NCBI GenBank assembly: GCA_018062405.1
Contig: JAGOSF010000001.1
Span: 1 to 64,000, forward strand
DNA length: 64,000 nucleotides
Direction: 5' to 3'
From: Candidatus Babeliales bacterium
Lineage (GTDB): Bacteria > Babelota > Babeliae > Babelales > Chromulinivoraceae
The notes beneath the pieces were generated by a model. The model saw only the letters and a program-made list of their open reading frames with translations, was not told where the DNA came from and did not search any database. The translations under genes and the position numbers were made by a program. Of the stretch, positions 17,883 to 26,600 are shown one piece after another. The first letter of the stretch is position 1. Every line of letters starts with the position of its first letter.

Positions 17883-18554
17883 TTATAAACTGGTAACTCG
17901 ACAGGCGACAAAAACATCAACGCTTGCAGGTTTAAACTTAAAAAGAATCTGAGCGACAGATTTTACTGTCGATCCTGTTGTGAAAAGATCATCGACTAAT
18001 AATATTTTTTTACCTGTAATTTGTTGTGCATATTTTGGATCAACAGTAAAAGCATTCTGAACATTTTGCTCTCGAGCTTCGACTGATAAACGAGCCTGAA
18101 ACTCTGTTTTTTTAGATCGAACAATTGCAGGAATAACAAATTTACCAGTTTTTTGAGCAACTGCTTGGGCAATAATCTCTGCTTGATTAAATCCACGTGA
18201 TGCATATCGCGTCCAATGCAGCGGTATAAAAAGAATAATATCAAAATCAAGACGTGCAACAATTGCTTGCCCTGCTATAAAATCTGCTAACAATCGAATG
18301 TAGGTTTCATTGTTTGCATGCTTTGCCAAAACCAATGAACGCAATGGATCTTTATACGCAGACACTGCAAAAACTTTTACTATTTTTTCTTTTCCAAGAT
18401 AAAAATCAAAAGGCACAATTGGTAAAACTTGTAAGCTGCAATTTGTACACAAAGCTTTTCGTTCATGCAAACTTTCAGAACAGAACAAACAAAATGGTGG
18501 AGCTAAAAAATAGGTAAAATAAGTATAAGCCGATACCAGAAAAGAAAAAATCAT
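17883..18554 (-). CDS. comF: ComF-family phosphoribosyltransferase-like protein
   Basis: The 223-residue product has the ComFC layout: an N-terminal zinc-finger-like CLFCSE...CTNCS pair near residues 21-40, a middle region with LHWTRYASRGFNQAEIIA near 114, and the PRPP-binding loop ILLVDDLFTTGSTV near 184. ComF proteins are needed for DNA uptake in competent bacteria and are linked to single-stranded DNA handling. Last gene of the pheT-lspA-pgpA-comF operon; its ATG overlaps the pgpA stop by 4 nt. Confidence 0.9.
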   Translation of the reverse strand: MIFSFLVSAYTYFTYFLAPPFCLFCSESLHERKALCTNCSLQVLPIVPFDFYLGKEKIVKVFAVSAYKDPLRSLVLAKHANNETYIRLLADFIAGQAIVARLDFDIILFIPLHWTRYASRGFNQAEIIAQAVAQKTGKFVIPAIVRSKKTEFQARLSVEAREQNVQNAFTVDPKYAQQITGKKILLVDDLFTTGSTVKSVAQILFKFKPASVDVFVACRVTSL

Positions 18555-18988
18555 ACAAAAAAAGATCGTAGTACAAGGTTAGCAAACAGCCCGGCAACAG
18601 AATCATCGAGCACAACACCAAAAGCTCCTGGTAATTTTTCAACGTATCCTATGCCACATGGTTTAAAAATATCAAACAACCGAAATAAACAAAATCCAAT
18701 AAGGAATATAAGCGGATCATAAGCAATACCTGCAAAGGTGACAAGCGTTCCAACAAACTCATCGAGTACGATTTGTTTTGGATCTGGCTGAGAAAAATAT
18801 GGCAATGCTTTATGAATAACAAAAAATCCAACAAGGTGTACCATGCCAATCAAAAGCAACTGAGAAGGAAAGCTTAAATAAGAAAATAGATACATAAAAG
18901 GCAATATAACACACGTTGCCGCAGTTCCTGGTGCCGGCAGATAACCTACAGGCCCAAGCGTTGCAATCGAAACTACTGTTTTTGCCAT
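18551..18988 (-). CDS. pgpA: Phosphatidylglycerophosphatase A
   Basis: PgpA removes the phosphate from phosphatidylglycerol-phosphate at the inner membrane, giving phosphatidylglycerol. The 145-residue product has the family's GYLPAPGTAAT start near residue 16, the IVLDEFVGTLVTF metal motif near 73, and the FRLFDIFKPCGIGYVEKLPGAFGVVLDD block near 106-134. Three to four membrane helices are visible. The gene overlaps lspA by 16 nt and comF by 4 nt. Confidence 0.92.
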   Translation of the reverse strand: MAKTVVSIATLGPVGYLPAPGTAATCVILPFMYLFSYLSFPSQLLLIGMVHLVGFFVIHKALPYFSQPDPKQIVLDEFVGTLVTFAGIAYDPLIFLIGFCLFRLFDIFKPCGIGYVEKLPGAFGVVLDDSVAGLFANLVLRSFFV

Positions 18989-19443
18989 GACTCGTGATAT
19001 TCCAAAATAAGCATTAACATAACTCCAAAGAAAATAAACATGTCTGCAACGTTAAATACTGCAAAGCTCCAGTCATGGTAAGAAAACGCAATGAAATCAA
19101 CAACTCCTCCATGGACACATCGATCAATAATATTTGATATCGCACCAGTAAAAATAAATATTTCACCTACAACCAGCTGGTCATGAACAATTCGAGCATA
19201 GGTATGCGCAGCAAGTAGTGCAATAACAGAACCTATCAAAATATTAACGGCGGTAAATATAATAACATCATGAGAATGAAACAAGCCAAAAGACATTCCT
19301 CGATTAAAAACTAAATCAATCGAAAAAAATGAGTTCACTTCTAAATGAGGAACACAATACATAACAATATGCTTCGTTAATCGATCTAAGAAAAGAAGAC
19401 TTGTTGCAAGCAATGCATATAATTTAAAAAAGTCTGTTTTCAT
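18973..19443 (-). CDS. lspA: Lipoprotein signal peptidase II
   Basis: LspA is the inner-membrane aspartyl protease that cuts signal peptides from diacylated prolipoproteins. The 156-residue product has four membrane helices. Both catalytic aspartates are in the usual places: SNIIDRCVHGGVVDFI near residue 106 and FAVFNVADMFIF near 130. The early LVFNRGMSFG motif also matches. Its start codon overlaps the pheT stop as TAATG. The lipobox protein at 12745-13809 is a likely substrate. Confidence 0.95.
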   Translation of the reverse strand: MKTDFFKLYALLATSLLFLDRLTKHIVMYCVPHLEVNSFFSIDLVFNRGMSFGLFHSHDVIIFTAVNILIGSVIALLAAHTYARIVHDQLVVGEIFIFTGAISNIIDRCVHGGVVDFIAFSYHDWSFAVFNVADMFIFFGVMLMLILEYHESWQKQ

Positions 19444-21776
19444 TAGCGGATCGTAGCTCCTTGTTTTTCCATAAGAGTGATAACTTTATTCGTAATAGAC
19501 TCTATAACTTCTTTTGTTAAATTTTGTTCAAAATCACAAATGCGATAACGGAAAGTTAAAGATCGCTTTCCAGCCCATTCATCTTTTTCAAAATAATCAA
19601 GCAATTTCACCTGATCAACTTTTGAATCTGCTTGTAAAATTAGACTTTCAAGCTGCTCTGCAGAAATCAAAACATCAACTAACATACTAATATCAACAGC
19701 TACCGTCTGATATTTCGACCATGGTACAAATTTTTTTGCTGCAGTTTTATAATTTATTAATAAATCTGCGTGCAATTCAAAGACAAACCCAGAACCTTTG
19801 ATCACTGATCGAACAAATGGAGCTGACAACATTCCAGCTCTTCCAATTTTAACACCATCAAGCATAATATCTGCAACTTGTAACTGATCAAACCAAGGTT
19901 CAATAGAATCTGAACTTTTTGCCCATACTACCGAAAAATCAAGCATTGCAAATAGTTGCTGCAACTGTGCTTTGTAATCATAGAAATTCATATTTTTATG
20001 ACCAAAGAATATCCCTGCAAGCGATTTATGCTCAATTGCTTGCTCTTTTGAATGTTCACGCCAAACACTATTGTGCTCAAAAAAATTAAGCTGTTCATGC
20101 GCATGATGATTTAATTCAACGTTTTTAATCAAATGAGGAATTAATGAGGTCACTAAAACTTTCCAATTTTCAGAAACTGGATTTTTAATAGCAACAGCAT
20201 CAGTTGGATACCACCCAAGGCGTTTTAAAAAAGATTCATCATAAAAAAGATAGTCTCGAACTTCTGCCATCTTCATTGCAAAAGCACAATGCTCTTTTAT
20301 TTTTCTCAATCTCATCACGCAACTCATATCAAAAGGTTTCATCTGACGAGTTGGCCTTTGATAGACGATATTTTCAAATCCATACAAACGTGCTATTTCT
20401 TCAACAATATCTTCTGGAATCGTAATATCTTTTGTTATTCGAAATGTTGGAACCGTAACATGATAGACAATATCATCAGGTTGTTGTTCTTCTTGAACAT
20501 GAAATTCTAATTTTTCTAAATTTTTTCTAATTTCTTGCGATGTAATTTTAATTCCCAAGCGCTTTTCAATAAATGAATGCGCTACAGCAATAACTGCTGG
20601 ATGAATAACGTTACCGACCGAAACCAATTTTTCTTGTAGAAAACCTACAACACCTAACTCTTGGGCTAAAGCAACAAACCGCAATAAAGCTGTTGTGTTT
20701 TGCATTGGGTCTAACTGCTTTGAAAATCGAGTTGCACTTTCTGTTGCAACCTTAGCACGCGTAGCACTATTACGAACCATCGCCGCTTGAAACGAACCAG
20801 CTTCGATGATAATAGAAGTTGCCTTTTGGTTAAAACTTGCTAACTTACCACCCATAACACCAGCAAGAGCAACCGGTTTTACACCATCAGTTACCACAAT
20901 ATCATGCTCGGTTAGATTCACTAGATGACCATCGAGCAGTTCTAATTTTTCATGCGTTACAGCTGTGCGAACAACTAATTTTTTATCTGGGAAATTTGCT
21001 GCATCAAAAACATGCATCGGCTGACTAATGTCAAACATCACATAGTTGGTAGTATCAACAATCGTATTAATCGGTTTACTATCAACACGAGCCAATCGCA
21101 TCGCCATCCAAATTGTAGATGGTTTATGAGTAATTTCACCGCAATATAAAGCTGCAAGACGAGGACTCGCTGCAGCATCTTTAATTTCTAAGTTTAAACT
21201 ATGTTCTACATTGGCAGTTGCAGTAACCTCGTAATTTACTTGAGGAACCTGAGCAAGCATCTGATCGAGTGGTTTTAATTGCCATCCCATAAAAGCTGCA
21301 ACTTCGCGAGCAATTCCACGATGGCCCCACAAATCGGGACGATGATTAATTGATTTATTATCAACATCTAAAATAAAGTCTGTATCTTCACAAGACTGCT
21401 TCCAACCGCCAGCAACCAAAGATGCTGGACAATCAACAGCAGGAAAAAGACCTTCTTTACTTGAACTATACTGTTGTAAGGTTTCCCATAAAAAACTTTC
21501 ACCCTTGCGACGAATAAAAACGAACTGGCCAACTTGCACATCATTGCGAAATGATAATTGAATCGTTTTTTTAAGCTCATCGCAAACAACTGACAATCCT
21601 GATTGGTCAACAGAGACTATACGAACTAAAAATAAATTTTGTAGATCAAGATCAAATTTTTCATAAGATTCAATTTCAGCAGTGTGCACGTTAAATTTTG
21701 CAACAATAAGCCCAACGTCTAATGTTGACAAGGTCGTTGCAACGTGATCGAGCATCCAGTTCATTGATATTTTCAT
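19443..21776 (-). CDS. pheT: Phenylalanyl-tRNA synthetase beta subunit
   Basis: PheT pairs with PheS to charge tRNA-Phe. The 777-residue product shows the expected order: an N-terminal tRNA-binding OB domain (residues about 38-150), a B3/B4 editing domain with PRLAALYCGEI near 205 and IVDTTNYVMFDISQPMHVFD near 237, a B5 domain with VPTFRITKDITIPEDIVEEIARLYG near 425, the catalytic-like core, and a C-terminal FDX-ACB anticodon-binding domain starting near 692. Length is normal. pheS is not adjacent. It heads a four-gene operon with lspA, pgpA and comF and diverges from rpmG. Confidence 0.96.
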   Translation of the reverse strand: MKISMNWMLDHVATTLSTLDVGLIVAKFNVHTAEIESYEKFDLDLQNLFLVRIVSVDQSGLSVVCDELKKTIQLSFRNDVQVGQFVFIRRKGESFLWETLQQYSSSKEGLFPAVDCPASLVAGGWKQSCEDTDFILDVDNKSINHRPDLWGHRGIAREVAAFMGWQLKPLDQMLAQVPQVNYEVTATANVEHSLNLEIKDAAASPRLAALYCGEITHKPSTIWMAMRLARVDSKPINTIVDTTNYVMFDISQPMHVFDAANFPDKKLVVRTAVTHEKLELLDGHLVNLTEHDIVVTDGVKPVALAGVMGGKLASFNQKATSIIIEAGSFQAAMVRNSATRAKVATESATRFSKQLDPMQNTTALLRFVALAQELGVVGFLQEKLVSVGNVIHPAVIAVAHSFIEKRLGIKITSQEIRKNLEKLEFHVQEEQQPDDIVYHVTVPTFRITKDITIPEDIVEEIARLYGFENIVYQRPTRQMKPFDMSCVMRLRKIKEHCAFAMKMAEVRDYLFYDESFLKRLGWYPTDAVAIKNPVSENWKVLVTSLIPHLIKNVELNHHAHEQLNFFEHNSVWREHSKEQAIEHKSLAGIFFGHKNMNFYDYKAQLQQLFAMLDFSVVWAKSSDSIEPWFDQLQVADIMLDGVKIGRAGMLSAPFVRSVIKGSGFVFELHADLLINYKTAAKKFVPWSKYQTVAVDISMLVDVLISAEQLESLILQADSKVDQVKLLDYFEKDEWAGKRSLTFRYRICDFEQNLTKEVIESITNKVITLMEKQGATIR

Positions 21777-22025
21777 ACAAAGCCTTTTTTAATTCGAAAG
21801 TCACTCATTTTATAATTTATCATACAAAATACTCTTTTTAGTATACGATAAATAGAGGCGAGCTACAAATTTGAATAGCAAAAACATATAAAAACAACTG
21901 ATTATAGCAAAAGCCACGAAAACCAGAGAAAAATCGCCATAGACAAAGACTTAATATCAAGGTATATTAAAAATATAATCTTGATTTTAAAATCTAAAAT
22001 AGTTGCTCAGATAAGGAATATTCCC

Positions 22026-22187
22026 ATGGCAAAAAAAGGTAATCGTCAGATTATCAAACTCAAAAGTTCAGAAAGTCCACATAGATACTGGACATACAAA
22101 AACAAAGCAAACACAACTGAACGTCTTGAATTGAAAAAATATGACCCAGTTGTACGTCGCCACGTTACGTATAAAGAAGAAAAATAA
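22026..22187 (+). CDS. rpmG: 50S ribosomal protein L33
   Basis: The 53-residue basic protein has the L33 pattern: an [15 protein letters not shown] start, [23 protein letters not shown] and an end at [10 protein letters not shown]. The zinc-binding cysteines of one L33 form are absent, so this is the Cys-free type. The start at 22026 gives the normal length. Single-gene unit followed by a terminator. Confidence 0.92.
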   Translation: MAKKGNRQIIKLKSSESPHRYWTYKNKANTTERLELKKYDPVVRRHVTYKEEK

Positions 22188-22209
22188 AACTAACTTAGGT
22201 TAGAAAGTT

Positions 22210-22239
22210 AAAGGGAGCATGACAAGATGCTCCCTTTTT
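22210..22239 (+). terminator. rpmG terminator
   Basis: Stem AAAGGGAGCAT / ATGCTCCCTTT (22210-22220 with 22227-22237) with a 6-nt loop and T run. Confidence 0.85.
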
Positions 22240-22262
22240 CATGTTTAAAATCGTAATGAATT

Positions 22263-23633
22263 TTAAACTAAAATCTCAAAATTCAACCAAACTGACCATG
22301 ATGAAATCGCTTGCGCACTGTGAGCCATTTCAACCGATCCGCCAATACCATAATTATAACCATCTTCCATGCGTTGTAATCGCGCAGCAAGTAAGCTACT
22401 TGCCCATGCGCCTGCTGCACCAGAATTAAGATCAAGATCGCTCGTGACTAACTCTACCGTTGATAAATCTTGTGAAGGATAAGCCTGATTAATCTGTGCA
22501 TGGCTTGCAGTCACTCCACTACCACCAAGCATAGAATTCATATCAAGTATCCCATAGCCAGGTGCAATTGTTGTAACATCAGAAATTCTTTGAGCTTGTG
22601 TATAAAAATAGTTGTAACCAAATTCAAACAAACAACCTTCTACAAATTTCTTTTGGAACCGAGCATACATCGTAATTTGACTGTTCCCATCAATTAATGC
22701 ATCTTGCGTAAATAAATTAATGCCCGGTAAACCAGAATTGGCATTTTGATCTGCAAGTAATTGAACTGCAAGATAACGAGACCAAGGGCCATTACCAACT
22801 AAATCAAATGAACGAGTTTCCCATGCTGAGAAAAGATATCGATAGTTACCACCAAAAGTTAACCCAAATCCTTTTTCTGTTAAAACTAAAACATCAGCAC
22901 CAAAACCAAGGCCCCAATGATTTGTTCCAACAAGCGGCTCCATTAACCATTCCGCTTGAGTTCCTTTTCCTGTAGGAACTTCAACAAGTCCAAATCCAGA
23001 AAAATAGGTCGCACATCGATCATTACTAAAAGAATGCATGTGAGCAACAGAACCTACGGTAACTTGAATATCATCTAAACCAACAAACGTATTTTCTTGC
23101 CCAAGTTTACCATACTTCCAATCTGTTTGAGTAAACGCACCATAGGCATCATAAATCGGCTGATCATACACTGATTCTAATTTTCCATTACCGCCACCAA
23201 CTTCGGTAATGTTAATATTTGTTTTACAACGCATCAATGCTGTTTTCACATCAAAATACCAATATTCAAACTGTTTGTAGAAGTCAAACAATAATCCAAA
23301 CATCGAAATTTCTGGAGTTAATTCTATCACCGAAGCATAATCTCTAGGTTGATTACCTAAATAAATCCATTGTGGATTCATATCTCCATGACCCAACTGA
23401 TCAAGACGTACATCAGAAGTCCCTTGCGGAGCCAAGTTTGCAATGGTGTGAGCTGGGTCGAACATTCCTCCAACCCATGGCTCAAACTCTACACTCAACT
23501 GTTGCTCTGAATAATCCATCACCTTATACAAAAGTGGAGATGAAGAAGTAACACGATGACTCATAAAACTTGAAATACTATATAATTCCTGCATTGTAAA
23601 AATACAGGCCATAACTGTAACTATCTTTTTCAT
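22263..23633 (-). CDS. Exported protein, probable outer-membrane beta-barrel
   Basis: The 456-residue product has a signal peptide (VTVMACIFTMQELYS) and a body of amphipathic strands rich in Tyr, Trp and Gly, for example GLGFGADVLVLTEKGFGLTF near residue 240 and CLFEFGYNYFYTQ near 335. It ends in SSWSVWLNFEILV, a hydrophobic C-terminal strand as in barrels, though not with the usual final Phe. It begins 7 nt after the stop of the giant delta-60 gene and must be co-transcribed with it. The pairing suggests a surface protein with its membrane partner, but no secretion-barrel motifs such as POTRA domains are seen. Similar in style to the protein at 3464-4720. Confidence 0.6.
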   Translation of the reverse strand: MKKIVTVMACIFTMQELYSISSFMSHRVTSSSPLLYKVMDYSEQQLSVEFEPWVGGMFDPAHTIANLAPQGTSDVRLDQLGHGDMNPQWIYLGNQPRDYASVIELTPEISMFGLLFDFYKQFEYWYFDVKTALMRCKTNINITEVGGGNGKLESVYDQPIYDAYGAFTQTDWKYGKLGQENTFVGLDDIQVTVGSVAHMHSFSNDRCATYFSGFGLVEVPTGKGTQAEWLMEPLVGTNHWGLGFGADVLVLTEKGFGLTFGGNYRYLFSAWETRSFDLVGNGPWSRYLAVQLLADQNANSGLPGINLFTQDALIDGNSQITMYARFQKKFVEGCLFEFGYNYFYTQAQRISDVTTIAPGYGILDMNSMLGGSGVTASHAQINQAYPSQDLSTVELVTSDLDLNSGAAGAWASSLLAARLQRMEDGYNYGIGGSVEMAHSAQAISSWSVWLNFEILV

Positions 23634-23640
23634 ACCAATC

Positions 23641-26600
23641 CTAAGAATTCAATTGTGGATTTAATTGTACCAATATTTCTATGCGAGCATTAAACGATGT
23701 AAAAAACGCATCAACTTCATCAGCAAAATCAGGGAATTCATTATCGAGATTTGCTTGTGCAAGTTCCAATGCAAAATTTATTTTAAACAAATCTAAAATT
23801 AGATAAACTCCAGGTTTATCACTGTACAAGGCAATATACGCATCTAAAATTGCATCTACACTTGCTCGAACAGCTGCTTGAGTTTCTGCATTTTCGATTC
23901 TTGCTAAATAATAATCGACCAAAATCATTGCTCTAAAAATAGGTATTTGATTGCCATAATTAAGAGCAATATATAATGATGTCGGCACTGACTGTACATC
24001 AGGAACAATGATAGGATCTCCAGAGTATAATTTCACATTCATCAAAGAATTTGCACCACTTACACTATTCATGCCACCAAGGAAAATATTATCATATGGA
24101 TCAACTCCAATAAATCCACCCTGATTTAAATCAGCAATCACGCCTGTTGTCGCAATACCGCCAATAACAAATGAATTATCTAATATTCCATTTGGTTTTA
24201 AACGCGCAACAATCATGCTATTATCGCCAAGTATCGATGCAAAACCACTCACAAGAATTCTATTTAAATTATCAACAGCGACAAAGCCACCAGATCGCAA
24301 ATTTGAAATTAAAGGAGTTACAACAACTCCAGCATCTGCAAATGTTGTATCAGCAACTCCAGCTGTTGTAAAACGTGCAACTGTCAATGATTCTGCGTAA
24401 GTAGAACCACCAATAACTGGCCTGCTCAATGGATCAATTACCATCGAACCAACAGCCGCTAAATCTGCAATTGTTGCTGTTTGCGCAATACCGTCTGTTC
24501 CAAAAAATTCACTTACCATGCCATCAACGGTAAATTTCGCAATAACTAAAAATTCATTGCTCGAATATCCACCAATAAATACATTATCTGATGAATCAAC
24601 CGCAACAGTTCCACCTTGTATTAAATTCGTGATGGCTGCTGACTTAACAATTCCGTAGTGAACAACCCCATTTCGATAGGAACCAAATGTTGTATCAACA
24701 ACTCCGCCTGTCGTAAATCGTGTTGCAACCAACTTAGAATCAGAACTCATTCCACCAACAATAACTCTATTTTCTGAATCAACTGCTATAAAACCGCCTT
24801 GCGTTAAATTAGTAATGACATCTGTTTGTGCGACGCCACCTGTTCCAAAAGTTATATCTGCCACTCCAGCTGAAGTAAATCGAGCCGCAATTAATTTTCC
24901 ATAGCTCGAAAACGCTCCAACAAGAATTCTACCTTCGCTATCAATCGCAATTGATCCATATTGAGCAAGGTGATCAATCACTGCTGATGTTGCAACTCCA
25001 GTGGACCCAAATGCACTATTAACAACTCCTGTTTCGGTCAATGCCGCTACAACTAACCTGCTATTGCTCGTGCGGCCGCCAACATAACTTCCATTCGCAC
25101 CAGGAACAACCTGATTGCCTCCAGCTACTAAATTGGCAATAGTATTTGTTTGCGCAATTCCATCAATCCCGTAATTTTCAACTATTGGACTTGGTAGCTC
25201 ATAAATAATCCCTGGATATTGCGGAACTGATTGAACATCAGTTTCATCTAAAATACGAACTAAAAGAGGAGTTTCCTCATCAACTGCTGGTGATTCAGAC
25301 CCAGCACAAACAATTTTTCCATCAGACTGCATAATCGCATCATAATTTCTGCGAGCAAGTTGTTCTACAGTCGTATTAACCTGGAATTCATATAAACCAG
25401 GCGTTGCGCTATCGGCATTAAAATCAAGATCATAGCCACCGCCATTGGTCAATTGAGCTATAAACCATTGGTCTGCAGCAAGAACACCGTCAACATATTC
25501 TGCCGAAGCTACATCTTCATCATTTTGATAACCAGAAACCGTAATTTTACCATTTGTTAGGGTTAATAACGTTGTTAAGAAAACTGGTGCTGAATAAATA
25601 AATTCTATATCAAACTGTGCACCACTATTAAATGTTGTATCCAAAACCCCAGCTGGAGTATATCGCACAACACCAACTTTTCCTGCAGTATCACCCCATG
25701 ATGCAGCAACAACAATATTATTTTCTGCATCTAAAGCTAAACGAATATTAACGTAATTATCAATATTTGAAATCACGTTATTAACAATCCCACCTGTTCC
25801 AAATGAACTATCTAAAACACCTTCAGCACTCATTTTAATAATACGTACTTTTTTTGTTGACCCATCAAGATAGCCAACTGCAAAATAAAGATTGTTATAA
25901 ATATCAACAGAAACTGATGCTATATTATTCCCATTACTATAAAAACCATCTTCTGAAAATATTGGCTGAATAGCACCAAGCAAAGAAATCATTGCCACAG
26001 TCCCAACGCCTGCTGTATTTCCAACAACAACCATGCTACCATTTGTTAACTGAGCTACACCATAAGCCTCTGTCATAAATCCATAGAACGTCCCTACAGG
26101 ATAATCATCACTGCCTCCAAATAATGGATCCATCGATCCATTTGGTAAAACACGTTTTAAATAACCACCTTGACCATCATGAGTACCCACAATCATCAAA
26201 CTATCATCGGTCAACTGCAACTGGCTCACAACTTCATTTCCTGTAACTTGCGCAATTGCAATTCCTTGACCTGCGCCATAGGTTGAATCATTTGTTCCAT
26301 TTTGATTCACTCGAACCGACCATGAATTTGTTCCATCACTGACAACCGTCATTAAATTAAGATCATTTAATTGGCGAACTGCCATCACTTGTTGTTGTGC
26401 TGTTGGACTTGATGCACCATTTGCATAAATGATTGCAGCTCCATCTGTTCCAAACGAATCATCAAAAAGGGATGTTGCTGGCTCAACAGCTGGATACTGA
26501 GGAACTGGCTGCACATCGGTTTCATCTAAAATTCTCACTAAATATGGTATTTGTTGGTTACTTGCAGGCGATTGGCTACCTGCAAAAACAATTTTTCCAT

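Noticed and set aside
20204-20510. Plus-strand frames inside pheT and similar short frames inside other clear genes
   Set aside because: They lie wholly within well-supported genes on the opposite strand or another frame, lack ribosome binding sites and show no family motifs.
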